A stretch of 64,000 nt of DNA from Thermodesulfobacteriota bacterium (GCA_040757775.1 JBFLWQ010000014.1:1-64000), one strand, 5' to 3'. Shown: positions 34,875-44,253, numbered from the stretch's first letter. Numbers and translations: made by a program. Notes: generated by a model from the sequence alone, not told the origin.

Positions 34875-36155
34875 CTAATATGTCTTAATAATACGCTGTG
34901 CCTTATAGGTACCGGATACGATAGAACCTCTTTCTAACAGCTCTATTTCACTCTCCACACCTAAATTTTGATGAATGACCTCTTCGACGCGATTTCTCAA
35001 GTTATTTAAGTTCTCAATACCCGGTTGATATTCAAGTTTTACCTTCAATTTTTTTAATTCTCCTGGCATATCAATTACTATCTGATAGTTCTCTGCCAAG
35101 CCTTCGGTACTTGCCATCACCTCCTCTATATCCAGGGGCATAACCTTCTTTCCAGTTACCTTTACTATCTGCGAAATTCTTCCTTTTACCGGAGCCATCC
35201 TCGGATGGGTCCTCCCACAGGCACACGGCTCGTATGGATATATCTGGGATACATCACCAACCTTATACCTTATCAATGGGAATGCTTCGTTCATAAGAAG
35301 GGCAGTAACTACGATCTCACCTTCCTCTCCATCAGGAAGGGGGGTCCCCGTTTCCGGATCCAGGATTTCGAGATAAATCAGGTCTGAAAATATATGCATT
35401 CCACATCTCTTCTCACATTGAGCAGCAGCTACACCCAGTTCTACTGAACCCCACAGGGTTGTGAAAGGTATCCCATACTTGGTTTCGACTTTTTTCTTAT
35501 ATGCCTCAGCCCATGCCTCTCCAACACCGCTTACAAGTCTGAGTTTGCTCTTCCTCACATCGAAGCCCAACTCCTTTGCCCTTTCAAAGTAATTGAGCAT
35601 CAAACTGGGCATGTGTTCAATAATGCTAACACCAGCAGTCTGGGTAAGGCTGATCTGTTTGTCTATAAATCCCCTTCCGGCACTGAGCAAGAGACAGGTA
35701 GCCCCCATCTCCACATATCCCCGGTGGCAACAGTCAAAACCCGTAAGAACCTGAACCACATCATCTGGCCTTGCTCCCATTGTCCACCTGCCACGGGCTT
35801 CACCCTCAAAAAATGCCTTTACATCTCTTGTACTGTATGGGATGGGTTCGGGAATTCCTGTGGTTGTCCCTGATGTGGAGTGGTACATCTTGACTTCACT
35901 CAAAGGAACAGAGAGCTTATCCCCAAAAGGAGCATTGCGTATGTCCTCCACATCATCTGTCAAGGGAAGCTTCACTATGTCTCCCAGAGTAGTTATGTCC
36001 GATGGTTTAACCCCAGCCTCATCAAATTTCCGTTTATATACTCTACTATGCTCATAGGCGTGGGCTACAACAGACTGAAGCCTCTTTCCCTGTAGACTCT
36101 TCAGTTTATCCAGAGGCATTGTCTCCATTTCTTCATTCCAGAATTTCTTTTCCAT
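34875..36155 (-). CDS. paaK: phenylacetate-CoA ligase family protein (second of two)
   Basis: A 426-residue paralogue of the previous gene. The nucleotide loop reads HSTSGTTTGIPEPI, with an extra threonine compared with the first copy. GARPDDVVQVLTGFDCCHRG and CACGRTHPRMAPVKGR match the first protein closely. It is transcribed toward the first copy with 76 bp between stops, as after an inverted duplication, but the sequences have drifted well apart, so specialization is likely. Confidence 0.88.
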   Translation of the reverse strand: MEKKFWNEEMETMPLDKLKSLQGKRLQSVVAHAYEHSRVYKRKFDEAGVKPSDITTLGDIVKLPLTDDVEDIRNAPFGDKLSVPLSEVKMYHSTSGTTTGIPEPIPYSTRDVKAFFEGEARGRWTMGARPDDVVQVLTGFDCCHRGYVEMGATCLLLSAGRGFIDKQISLTQTAGVSIIEHMPSLMLNYFERAKELGFDVRKSKLRLVSGVGEAWAEAYKKKVETKYGIPFTTLWGSVELGVAAAQCEKRCGMHIFSDLIYLEILDPETGTPLPDGEEGEIVVTALLMNEAFPLIRYKVGDVSQIYPYEPCACGRTHPRMAPVKGRISQIVKVTGKKVMPLDIEEVMASTEGLAENYQIVIDMPGELKKLKVKLEYQPGIENLNNLRNRVEEVIHQNLGVESEIELLERGSIVSGTYKAQRIIKTY

Positions 36156-36442
36156 TTCTACCCCCTTTCATTATAAACAGGTTATTGTACCAGGATTTCG
36201 CTCTCCCCTAGCTGCTTTTATACTAAACTTTCTATATTTATTTGTTCAATTTAACAAAGCCTATGACTTTTGTCAATATGTACGTAAATCGTGCGCGAAA
36301 TCTTTATTGACATTTAGGTACCTATTTACAAAGGATCGCTATTGATGGAATTCAACAATCAGGCTTGATAGCCTAAATAATATATTTGTGGATAAGGCAG
36401 AAGGGATAAGGATTAGTATTTTTGCAGGGTACTTCAAATAAG

Positions 36443-36718
36443 TCACCCGACTTCCAGACGGAGCTCTTTACCAAGTGCATTTGCAAATTTTTTCAAAGTA
36501 GAGAGTTTGATATCCTCTGCATGATATTCAATTCTAGAGATGGCTGATTTTTTAGTATTCAATTTTGACGCAAGGTCTTCTTGGGTAAAACCAGCATCTT
36601 CACGTGCCTTTTTTAATAGTGCACCAATTTTAAACTGCTCGTAACCTGTATCATAGCCCAAGGCAAACTTTGGATCACGAGACTTCCTGTTTTTTATATA
36701 TTTTTGAAGATCGCTCAT
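36443..36718 (-). CDS. XRE-family antitoxin-like helix-turn-helix protein
   Basis: A 91-residue DNA-binding protein. The helix-turn-helix is clear in [20 protein letters not shown] and [20 protein letters not shown]. This pattern matches antitoxins of the HigA/RelE-partner type. Its start overlaps the tail of a toxin remnant by one base (TAATG), the usual coupled arrangement of toxin then antitoxin. The toxin is truncated, so the antitoxin is either free-standing or decaying. About 290 bp of gene-free AT-rich DNA follow to the second paaK. Confidence 0.82.
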   Translation of the reverse strand: MSDLQKYIKNRKSRDPKFALGYDTGYEQFKIGALLKKAREDAGFTQEDLASKLNTKKSAISRIEYHAEDIKLSTLKKFANALGKELRLEVG

Positions 36719-36786
36719 TATTGTTTCCTCCGAAAATAGTCTTTTTTTCTTTCCTCAGCAATTTTAATGGCCTGCTTTGGCATTAA
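36718..36786 (-). pseudogene. C-terminal remnant of a HigB/RelE-type toxin
   Basis: In the frame that ends at the antitoxin start the minus strand reads [20 protein letters not shown] and a TAA. This is the typical basic C-terminus of phage-derived HigB/RelE toxins (KxPxxxIxxAxxRxxxYxxR). A stop codon lies just upstream (36787-36789) and no longer frame continues, so the catalytic part is gone. Confidence 0.65.
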
Positions 36787-36955
36787 TTAGTTTTCCGATC
36801 AGCTTAGACTTTTTCAGGTTGTCAATTTGATTCAGGTAATACTCAAAGGTGCCGGGAAGGATTTGTTTCTTGAAAAAGAGGGGGATGAAGTTTCCTTGGA
36901 AAGAGGGGCAGCACTATTACGATATCGCCTGCATTCTCTTGTTGGCCAGAGTTCC

Positions 36956-37345
36956 TTAATCCTTCTTCGCTTTTCTGTGGAGAAGTTTACCGGATTTCAG
37001 CCCCTTCTCGATCTCTTTCAGATTCTTGATGAAGGTGTATGGTTCCTTGTTTTTCCAGCCCCATGTTTTGCCAATTACGAAGTGTTTAATAGGCAAATCC
37101 GGGGCTGCCAGTTGCAACGAAGTCTCTACTGCCGAGATCACCTGCATGCCAATCATCTTCGGGTCTCGCGAAACGGTGGAAATAACCCAGAGCTCATTTC
37201 CTACCTTATGGACTTCGTCGATTGCAATAGTCCACGCTGAATCGGGAACAATCAGCTTGACCGTGATCTCCTTCTTGTCTGCTCCCAATGCGGTTGTGCA
37301 GAGAAGCAATACCAACGGCAATATTATTCTTTTTGCCATTCGCAT
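36956..37345 (-). CDS. hypothetical exported protein
   Basis: Not recognised. A 129-residue protein with a clear signal segment (MAKRIILPLVLLLCTTALGA) and a small soluble domain of mixed alpha/beta pattern containing IKHFVIGKTWGWKN. The overlapping plus-strand frame at 36827-37240 lacks a start site and a protein-like composition and is treated as a shadow. The neighbourhood is accessory in character. The 250 bp between this gene and the tRNA contain nothing I can name. Confidence 0.55.
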   Translation of the reverse strand: MRMAKRIILPLVLLLCTTALGADKKEITVKLIVPDSAWTIAIDEVHKVGNELWVISTVSRDPKMIGMQVISAVETSLQLAAPDLPIKHFVIGKTWGWKNKEPYTFIKNLKEIEKGLKSGKLLHRKAKKD

Positions 37346-37603
37346 TTCATTTCCTTGTTCTATTTGGTAAACATCCAGCTGTGGTATTTGGGGATAACCT
37401 TATATTCGTAAATAACTTTATTGAGAAGTGTAGATATTTAATTATTTAAGGTCGTCCCTCTTTTTTCCAATTGCACCCAACACTTATGACCCACAGTTTA
37501 TTATATTGAAAGACAAAATGCAACAGTGCAACAGGGAAAAATAAGAAAAGCCGCTTGTGCGTGTTTGTAGTAGTAGGTTATTGTATGTGTCGGATATGTT
37601 AAA

Positions 37604-37678
37604 TGGTGGAGATGGGGGGATTTGAACCCCCGACCCCTGCCTTGCGAAGGCAGTGCTCTCCCACTGAGCTACATCCCC
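37604..37678 (-). tRNA. tRNA-Ala (CGC), with encoded CCA
   Basis: The minus strand folds into a complete cloverleaf. The acceptor stem is GGGGATG/CATCTCC with a G-U at the third pair, the identity element of alanine tRNA. The anticodon stem-loop is CTGCC TTCGCAA GGCAG, giving anticodon CGC (codon GCG). The T loop reads GGTTCGAATCC within GGGGG/CCCCC. A 3' CCA is encoded at 37604-37606. Confidence 0.95.
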
Positions 37679-37679
37679 T

Positions 37680-37725
37680 AAAAGTTAGAGGGTTAAGGGT
37701 TAAAAGTTGAGGAGTTAGAAAGTGC
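37680..37725. repeat. family C short direct repeats (GGGTTAA-type)
   Basis: Loose tandem units of GTTAGAGGGTTAAGGGTTAA and AAAGTTGAGGAGTTAGAAAG, between the tRNA gene and the M20 gene. The complementary form recurs at 39098-39190 beyond the other end of the M20 gene. Confidence 0.5.
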
Positions 37726-37736
37726 AAATCTAAAAA

Positions 37737-39086
37737 TCATCTGCAAAAATCAAATACGACATCATATAATACCTTTATCCCATACATAAGACTTTCTACA
37801 GATATCCTTTCATTATGACCGTGCATCTTTTCGAGGTGAGATGAGAGGGATTCTTCTATTTTCAAAGGTGCAAATCCGTAAGCCGTAATCCCCTTTTCCC
37901 TGAAGAACCTCGAATCGGTTGCCCCAGATGATATAAATGGGATCAGTCTGGCATCAGGATCGTGTCTTTTGGTACATCTTTCGATAGTAGAATAGAGTTC
38001 GGAGGGGATTTTTGACTCTGTGGGTATGGATGAACCGAGGATCTCTAAATCAAAGTCCGTAAGATTCCCCAAAGCTGCTTTTAATTCCCCGATAATGCTC
38101 TCCGGATTCTCACCGGGAAGCATTCTGCAGTCTATTTCACAGTAGCATTCGCTTGGAATGACATTGGTCTTTTTACCACCCTGTACAACCGTGGGAACAA
38201 AGGTGTTGCGAAGCATTGTATTAAGTATGGTTTTCAATCCCTTATCAGGAATTTTATCTAGAACATCAGAAGACAGGGTCTCATCTAGCAACTCCCTGAA
38301 TACCTCTTCTTTCATAAAGTTCTGTTCTTTGGCAAGTCCCTCAACCAGTCTGACTGTTATAGGGGATTTCTGGAGTCGGGATTTGTACTTGCTTATCCTT
38401 TCAATAACCTTGCCCATAGCCGATATGCAGTTCTTTTCACTGGGCATAGATGCGTGGCCAGGGGTTCCTTTAAAAGTCAGCCTAATCCAACAGACACCCT
38501 TTTCTGCTGTCTGACACAAATAAAGGTTCTTATTATTAACAGAAAACCCGGCAAGTCCCCCTTCGTTTATAACAAAGCCTGTTTTCATTAAATCGAAATG
38601 GTTCTCCAGCATCCATTCAGCACCGTATTTGCCGCCTGCCTCTTCATCACTGGTTCCAGCGAGTATTATGTCTCTTTTGGATTTGAAGCCAGATCTCTTA
38701 AGTAACAACAGCACCATCAGCTCGATTACCCCAAGAGATTTACAGTCAAATGCCCCTCTCCCCCATATTTCTCCATCCAGCACTTTCCCTGAAAATGGAG
38801 GGTGAAGCCACTTATCGGTTTCGGCTGGCACTACGTCTATATGGTGTAACAGTAGAAGGGGTGAAAGGGTTCCATTACCTTTATACCTGGTAACGATATT
38901 TCCCCTTCCTTTTTCAGACTCTAAAACTACACACTCAAACCCTTCTCTTTCCAGGATTTCTTTTAAAAACAGCGCCCCCTTTATTTCGTTGCCAGGTGGA
39001 TTGGTCGTATCTATCTGGATGTATCTGCCCAGAATTTTTACAGCTTCGTCCTCTACCTGCTTCCAGTTGATTTCTCTTGTTTCCAT
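37737..39086 (-). CDS. M20 family metallohydrolase (ArgE/DapE-like)
   Basis: A 449-residue zinc amidohydrolase. LLLHHIDVVPA (near residue 79) gives the first zinc histidine and catalytic aspartate, WGRGAFDCKS the bridging aspartate, and TSDEEAGG the general-base glutamates. GHASMPSE begins the dimerization domain. Family members include acetylornithine deacetylase and carboxypeptidase G2. Its position next to argH and argG makes a role in arginine metabolism plausible but not shown; many such proteins are peptidases. Confidence 0.85.
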   Translation of the reverse strand: METREINWKQVEDEAVKILGRYIQIDTTNPPGNEIKGALFLKEILEREGFECVVLESEKGRGNIVTRYKGNGTLSPLLLLHHIDVVPAETDKWLHPPFSGKVLDGEIWGRGAFDCKSLGVIELMVLLLLKRSGFKSKRDIILAGTSDEEAGGKYGAEWMLENHFDLMKTGFVINEGGLAGFSVNNKNLYLCQTAEKGVCWIRLTFKGTPGHASMPSEKNCISAMGKVIERISKYKSRLQKSPITVRLVEGLAKEQNFMKEEVFRELLDETLSSDVLDKIPDKGLKTILNTMLRNTFVPTVVQGGKKTNVIPSECYCEIDCRMLPGENPESIIGELKAALGNLTDFDLEILGSSIPTESKIPSELYSTIERCTKRHDPDARLIPFISSGATDSRFFREKGITAYGFAPLKIEESLSSHLEKMHGHNERISVESLMYGIKVLYDVVFDFCR

Positions 39087-39097
39087 GGGATTATTAA

Positions 39098-39190
39098 CCT
39101 TTCAAGCCCTCAAACCTTTAGGGCAAACACACAGATTTGCCCCTACTTTAACCCCTTAACTCTTTAACCCTTCAACTCTTTAACTCTTCG
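39098..39190. repeat. family C repeats with an inner hairpin
   Basis: Units such as CCCCTTAACTCTTTAACCCT and TCAACTCTTTAACTCTTCGA run between the M20 start and the argH stop; GGGCAAA/TTTGCCC (39121-39142) forms a 7 bp hairpin in the middle. The last unit supplies the C-terminal residues of ArgH (EELKS and stop). The complement of this pattern is at 37680-37725. Confidence 0.55.
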
Positions 39191-40518
39191 AGCTTTGCTT
39201 CAAAACCTCTCTTTTCCTTTTCAACCCATTCTATCCTGCTGTCTATCTGATCCTTTAACATGTTAAGCCTCAGATTTCCGGCAGCACCAATGTGTTTTCT
39301 GGAAAGAATATCCTTGTATGAGGCAGTTATCTCCAGCTTATCTAAGTTGGCGGCAACCTCTCTATAGGCATCCCTGAAAGGCTTCCCTTCTTTCACCAAC
39401 TCCAGTGCTCTATCCGTTGCAAAGACTTCAGGGGTACACGACTGGTCTAAGACTTCCCTATTTACCTTCAAACGGGAGATAACAAGATTACAGACCTTAA
39501 TAGAGGATTCTACCAGGTCCATACCCTTTAACAACGGAGACTTGGTTTCCTGGAGGTCCCGGTTATACCCTGATGGTAATGCTTTAATAGTGGTAGTAAC
39601 CTGAAATACATACGAAAGCATGGTAGAGGTTTTTGCCCTTATCAGCTCCATACCAGCCGGGTTCCTCTTTTGAGGCATTATGCTGCTGCCACAGCATAGC
39701 TCTTCCGGCAGACTGAAATAACCGAATTCTCTGGTGCTGAACAGAATCAGATCCGTTGCCAGTTTACTGAAATCCAACATAACCTGGGAAAGAGCAAACA
39801 AGACAACTGACTCTATCTTTCCCCGGCTGTTATTTGCATATAGAACATTGTTCTGAACCTTTTCAAAACCTAAAAGGTCAGAGGTCAACTGTCTGTCAAT
39901 ATCTAAAGGCACTCCATAGCTTGCCGCTGACCCTAAAGGACATTGATTGTTTATATCGTAAGCAGTCCTTATCAGTATGAAATCATCTAAAAGGGATTCC
40001 AATAAAGCAGACGCCCATAATCCCACTGAAGACGGCATAGCTGGCTGTGTATGGGTACGCCCGGGCATTATAACCCCCTCATTTTCTTTACTGAATTCCA
40101 ATAGAGTTTCACAGAATCCCAGGAGAGACTTCAGTATCTCCAGAAGTTTTTCTTTGCTGTAAAGCCTGAGATCGACTATAACCTGGTCATTCCTTGAACG
40201 GGCTGTATGAATCTTTTTGCCAAGATCACCAAGTCTATCGGTCAGGTAGTTCTCAACCTTTGTATGAACATCCTCGTCTCCCACTTCGACATGAAATTTA
40301 TCCTCACTGTAGAGCCTCAGTATTTCCAATAATGCGCCTTTGAGTTTGGCAAACTCACCTTCTTTCAATATCCCTATCTTGGTAAGCATCCTCGCATGAG
40401 CTATACTTCCAATTACATCCATCCTTACCAGTTTCTGGTCCAGCAAAAAGTCATCTCCAACTGTAAATTTCTCCATCTCATCGTTTAATGAGTAACCCTT
40501 TTCCCATAGTTTAGTCAA
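39172..40518 (-). CDS. argH: argininosuccinate lyase
   Basis: Splits argininosuccinate to arginine and fumarate. The 448-residue length is usual. GSSIMPQKRNPAGMEL carries the catalytic serine loop of the fumarase/lyase superfamily, and TARSRNDQV and GRTHTQPAMP are further signatures. The start is TTG at 40518 behind AGAGGTAGAG. argG lies upstream on the same strand, separated by 308 bp that hold two palindromic repeats, so the two genes may be transcribed together through hairpins. Confidence 0.96.
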   Translation of the reverse strand: MTKLWEKGYSLNDEMEKFTVGDDFLLDQKLVRMDVIGSIAHARMLTKIGILKEGEFAKLKGALLEILRLYSEDKFHVEVGDEDVHTKVENYLTDRLGDLGKKIHTARSRNDQVIVDLRLYSKEKLLEILKSLLGFCETLLEFSKENEGVIMPGRTHTQPAMPSSVGLWASALLESLLDDFILIRTAYDINNQCPLGSAASYGVPLDIDRQLTSDLLGFEKVQNNVLYANNSRGKIESVVLFALSQVMLDFSKLATDLILFSTREFGYFSLPEELCCGSSIMPQKRNPAGMELIRAKTSTMLSYVFQVTTTIKALPSGYNRDLQETKSPLLKGMDLVESSIKVCNLVISRLKVNREVLDQSCTPEVFATDRALELVKEGKPFRDAYREVAANLDKLEITASYKDILSRKHIGAAGNLRLNMLKDQIDSRIEWVEKEKRGFEAKLEELKS

Positions 40519-40543
40519 TTTTCTCTACCTCTCTATTTACTTA

Positions 40544-40679
40544 TAGAGAGCTTTGTACAACCGCATTACAACTCTCTTTCGTCATCCCGCACTTGATACT
40601 GAATCCAGTTATTTCAAGCAGCTCTGGATCCCGGCTTCCGCCGGAATGACGTGGGGAGTGTGTTTTTCAAAGCTCTCTT
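40544..40679. repeat. palindromic repeat between argG and argH (first)
   Basis: Outer arms AGAGAGCTTTG (40545) and CAAAGCTCTCT (40668) enclose GTCATCCCGCACTTGATACT and the hairpin CCCGGCTTCCGCCGGAATGA. The type is the same as at 24081. Confidence 0.7.
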
Positions 40680-40717
40680 ATAATAAACGGCATAAATAAA
40701 GTGACATTCTGATGCTG

Positions 40718-40807
40718 GTCATTTCGAGCGAAGCGAAGCAATCTCTTTTCTATCCAGTGTTTTTTAAGATTGCTTCGCCCCGACCTAAAGTCGGGGCTCG
40801 CAATGAC
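40718..40807. repeat. palindromic repeat between argG and argH (second)
   Basis: GTCATTTCGAGCGAAGCGAA at one end and GGGCTCGCAATGAC at the other, with GAAGCAATCTC facing AAGATTGCTTC and an inner CCCGACCTAAAGTCGGGG hairpin. It ends 20 bp before the argG stop. Same type as the element at 24358. With the first repeat it accounts for the whole argG-argH gap. Confidence 0.7.
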
Positions 40808-40826
40808 AACTTTTTTTAACCGTTCA

Positions 40827-42059
40827 CTATAATTTCTTATTCCTCTTTGCCAGTATCTCAAAGGGTAAGCCACGGATGTGAGCAGCATCAGCACACATCC
40901 TCTGATCAAATCCCCCGGTCTTGATCGATCTGATCTCCGGATAGAACAACCCTGTATCGCTTTCTCTTTCTAAGATATCTATATTCCCCCTGTAAAGTTT
41001 TATCTTGTACCTGCCATTTACCACCTTTTGAGACTGTTTAATAAAAGCATCCAGATCCTCTTTCAGCGGATGGTATGCCATGCCGTGGTAGATCAGGTAT
41101 GCCCATTTCTGGTCAACTCCACTCTTAAACTGGACCTCGTCCTTAGTCAGACAAAACTGTTCAAGGTCTCTATGAAGTTTTAGTATTACAGTAGCAGCAG
41201 GGGCTTCATACAGCTCTCTGCTCTTTAGATCCATAATCCCGTCTTCAAACATGTCGATTTTGCCAATAGCATTCCTTCCACCAATCTTATTTAACTCCGG
41301 CACTATATCTCCAAGGGGCATATCTTTCCCATTCAAAGCAGCAGGAATCCCCCCCTTAAACTTCAATTCTACAATGTCAGCCTTATCCGGTGCCAGCTCA
41401 GGAGGCTTATACCACATCCATATGTCTGACGGCAGTTCTTGGTTTAAATCGATTGCTCCACTGGCGATGGATCTACACCACATGGTTTTGTCGTCTCCAC
41501 CGGTTATTTGCTCTGTTACAGGAATGCCCCACTCCCTGCATAACTCCATCTCTTCCAGTCTGGTAAGATCAAAATCCCTAACAGGAACCAGTATCTCCAG
41601 ATTTGGGGCAAACATCTTAAAGACATTGTGCATCCTATACTGGTCATTCCCCTTACCACTGGAGCCCTCCATAATAGCATCACAGTTATTGGCAACTGCT
41701 ACTTCCGCTACCTTTTTTGCTATTAACTGGCGTGTCATAGAGGTAGACACCGGGTATCCAAGGTAGTTTGAATTCGCCTGGATTGCCATTGCCACCCACT
41801 TTTCGGTAAACTCTTCCTTTGCTTCTAACCAGATGAGTTTGATGCCCAGCTGGGACGCCTTGGTCTTGCTTTCTTCAACCTCTTCTTCTCCCTGACCTAC
41901 ATCCACAGTAATTGGAACTATCTCCTTTGCCTTATATTTCCTTCTAAGGAGTTCTATACCTAAAGCGGAATCCAGTCCTCCGGAAAAGGCAACAGCAACC
42001 TTGTGTACTTCTGGAATCTCAGTATCCTCTATCTTCTTTAGTATGTCTTTTATGCCCAC
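40827..42059 (-). CDS. argG: argininosuccinate synthase
   Basis: Joins citrulline and aspartate using ATP. The 410-residue length is standard. The PP-loop AFSGGLDSALG (near residue 24) binds ATP, and the GSSGKGNDQYRMH string near 132 is an ArgG signature. The start is the GTG at 42059; AGGAGG lies nine bases upstream, overlapping the end of the DUF6282 gene. It is the fourth gene of a minus-strand run from pyrR. Confidence 0.96.
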   Translation of the reverse strand: MGIKDILKKIEDTEIPEVHKVAVAFSGGLDSALGIELLRRKYKAKEIVPITVDVGQGEEEVEESKTKASQLGIKLIWLEAKEEFTEKWVAMAIQANSNYLGYPVSTSMTRQLIAKKVAEVAVANNCDAIMEGSSGKGNDQYRMHNVFKMFAPNLEILVPVRDFDLTRLEEMELCREWGIPVTEQITGGDDKTMWCRSIASGAIDLNQELPSDIWMWYKPPELAPDKADIVELKFKGGIPAALNGKDMPLGDIVPELNKIGGRNAIGKIDMFEDGIMDLKSRELYEAPAATVILKLHRDLEQFCLTKDEVQFKSGVDQKWAYLIYHGMAYHPLKEDLDAFIKQSQKVVNGRYKIKLYRGNIDILERESDTGLFYPEIRSIKTGGFDQRMCADAAHIRGLPFEILAKRNKKL

Positions 42060-42064
42060 CTTTT

Positions 42065-42985
42065 TTAACCTCCTCTTATCCCAAGTATTGTTTCTGGGTT
42101 TTTTATCAACATCTTCTCAAATTGTGACTTCGTTATCCCCTCTTTTAAAAGCAATTTAACAAACTCCTTCAATGATTGACTGGGGCCTGGATTTCCCATT
42201 TGTCCTGCATCAGAGGTCAGGATACATTGGTCAGCACCCACCTCATTGATCTTATCTGCCATCTCATCCAATGGATAGTCATCCTTATTGTCTCTGTCAA
42301 GATACATTACATAACAGTGCTCTATATATGCTCCCTTCTTTGCCAGATCCTTTTGAATCCTTAAAGGCATTGCAATATCCTTTTGGTTCGGGTGAGTGAT
42401 TATTACCTTAATATCCTCCTTCAGTGCCTCTGTTGCCAGAACCTCTGTTTCCTCCCAGGATAGATGTCCTGTAGCCATGATACAACCCATCTTCCTGATC
42501 ATCTTTAAGACTCTTACGCACTTATCAAACAGGGAATTGTTCCAGTCTGTTACCCTTACAGCTTTAAGCTCTGTCTTAATCCGGGGTTTAAACTCTGGAT
42601 CTTTAACCCATTCAGGAGGAATTTCATAATTACTGTAGTTATGCCTCAGGTGATTTTCCGCATGTATAGTTGGAAACCATACTATAATCGGAAAATTCTT
42701 AGACATGGTAGATGAAGCATATATTGCACTGGGGTTAAACCCTCCCATAAAATAGTTCATAGTAACAGAGCCAAATAACTTCAGGGCACTTTTCCCCTCC
42801 CCAGAGGCAATTATACCGGTGATTGTTGGAAAACTATGGGACTTTAAAGCAATACCCGCTATTTTCCCCTGCTCCTGCTGAATTAAGTCCCGGACATTGT
42901 ATTTACGGGGGAGAATATCAGGCCCTATGTGAAAGTGAAGGTCATATGATTTTTGTATGATCTTGTCTATTTCATCATCACGCAT
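42065..42985 (-). CDS. DUF6282 family amidohydrolase-like protein
   Basis: A 306-residue protein with a metallo-hydrolase look: YDLHFHIGPDILPRKYN near the N-terminus offers an HxH metal pair, and ITHPNQKDIAM, EHCYVMYLD and LTSDAGQMGNPGP give later histidine and aspartate ligands. It matches the DUF6282 family, often found beside amidohydrolases. Its start is 10 bp after the deaminase-like gene and its stop 5 bp before argG, so it is firmly within the operon. Function unknown; hydrolysis of a cyclic amide or lactone is a reasonable guess. Confidence 0.72.
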   Translation of the reverse strand: MRDDEIDKIIQKSYDLHFHIGPDILPRKYNVRDLIQQEQGKIAGIALKSHSFPTITGIIASGEGKSALKLFGSVTMNYFMGGFNPSAIYASSTMSKNFPIIVWFPTIHAENHLRHNYSNYEIPPEWVKDPEFKPRIKTELKAVRVTDWNNSLFDKCVRVLKMIRKMGCIMATGHLSWEETEVLATEALKEDIKVIITHPNQKDIAMPLRIQKDLAKKGAYIEHCYVMYLDRDNKDDYPLDEMADKINEVGADQCILTSDAGQMGNPGPSQSLKEFVKLLLKEGITKSQFEKMLIKNPETILGIRGG

Positions 42986-42995
42986 ACAAACTCCC

Positions 42996-44252
42996 TTAAT
43001 TGCTCAAAACCATGGATACACTTACCACTCTTCCGTTCTTTACCACATAAGGTATAATTTCCTGGCTGCTTATTACCCCTCTCTTCGTAGCGGAATTGGT
43101 AATAAGCAGGTCAGCCTGTCTCCCTACGTCAACTCCATAATCCAGATTTAATATCTTGGCACCATTCGAAGATGCCATATCAAATATATGCTCTACATCC
43201 TCAACCCTGCTCATTCTGGTGGTAGTCGCCAAGACATGCATCTCTCTTATCATACTTCCATTACCCAACGGGTAAAAAATATCCCTTATATTATCAGTAC
43301 CCATTGCTACATTTACACCGTTCTCAACTAAATCCCTTACCCTTGTTATACTGTTATACGGTCGTGAGCCTCCAATCTCTGGGAAACTGGTTATCAGATT
43401 ACAACTGGGCGTTAGTATAATATTAATTTCTGCTTCTTTAGCCCCTTTTATTACTCCATTTGCTATTCTGTTCTCAACCTTGGAGAGAGAGATACAATGT
43501 GTAGCCGAGACCCTTCCCTTATAGCCTTCCTCAATCGTCTTTTTCACTAAATATGGCAGCATAAAATCTTCAGGGTTGTTGGACTCGTCTATTTGGACCT
43601 CCAGTTCCACATCATACTTCTTTGCAATTTGAAAGAGAATATCAATATGCTCCTTCTGTTCTTTTTCCGTCTTTTCCACCAAAGGAAGCCCACCCAACAG
43701 ATCAGCTCCATCATTTAATGCCTGTTCCAGTAACTCTCTCATCCCAGGTTTAAAAACCCCTTCTTGAGGAAAGGCACATATTTCAATATCTACTATACGG
43801 GCATACTCTTTTCTTAATTCACATATAGCCTTCAAGGGCAAGAGCTTTGCCGTAGGGTCAACATCAACCTGTGTCCTTATAGCAGTAATACCCCCTTTTG
43901 CCATCTCTCTTATTACCCTGCCCGCCCTCTCTTTCACCTCCGCAATCGTATAGTTTTCCTTAAACTCACGTATCAGTCTTCTATTTTCCTCTAAGGTACC
44001 ACCGAACTGAGAAGGTTTCATTTTAGAAAGAAGATCCGCTTTATCCAGATGGGTATGGGAGTTTACAAAACCTGGAATTACAAGGTTATGTTCTGCATTG
44101 ACCTCCCTGTCCTGGGACACTGTATCTTTTATATTTCCAATATTATGAATTTTACCGTCTTTTATACCGATGTCCACGGATGGTCCATGGTCTTTCAACC
44201 TGGCATTTCTGATAATCAGATCATATCCCTTATTTGTCACCTTTTCTTCCAT
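42996..44252 (-). CDS. amidohydrolase, cytosine-deaminase-like
   Basis: A 418-residue metal-dependent hydrolase of the cytosine deaminase branch. PGFVNSHTHLDKA provides the HxH pair, EVQIDESNNP and ATHCISLS the middle ligands and MGTDNIRDIF the catalytic aspartate. It starts directly after the pyrR stop (TAGGATG). The pairing with PyrR suggests pyrimidine salvage or catabolism; deaminases of creatinine or other cyclic ureas are alternatives. Confidence 0.82.
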   Translation of the reverse strand: MEEKVTNKGYDLIIRNARLKDHGPSVDIGIKDGKIHNIGNIKDTVSQDREVNAEHNLVIPGFVNSHTHLDKADLLSKMKPSQFGGTLEENRRLIREFKENYTIAEVKERAGRVIREMAKGGITAIRTQVDVDPTAKLLPLKAICELRKEYARIVDIEICAFPQEGVFKPGMRELLEQALNDGADLLGGLPLVEKTEKEQKEHIDILFQIAKKYDVELEVQIDESNNPEDFMLPYLVKKTIEEGYKGRVSATHCISLSKVENRIANGVIKGAKEAEINIILTPSCNLITSFPEIGGSRPYNSITRVRDLVENGVNVAMGTDNIRDIFYPLGNGSMIREMHVLATTTRMSRVEDVEHIFDMASSNGAKILNLDYGVDVGRQADLLITNSATKRGVISSQEIIPYVVKNGRVVSVSMVLSN

Positions 44253-44253
44253 C

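Noticed and set aside
36827-37240. Plus-strand frame of 137 codons opposite the hypothetical exported protein.
   Set aside because: It has no ribosome site and an unbalanced composition. The minus-strand frame has a proper signal peptide.
37680-39190. TTAACCC-like units resembling telomere repeats.
   Set aside because: They are short, irregular and internal to a bacterial chromosome. They are listed only as family C repeats.
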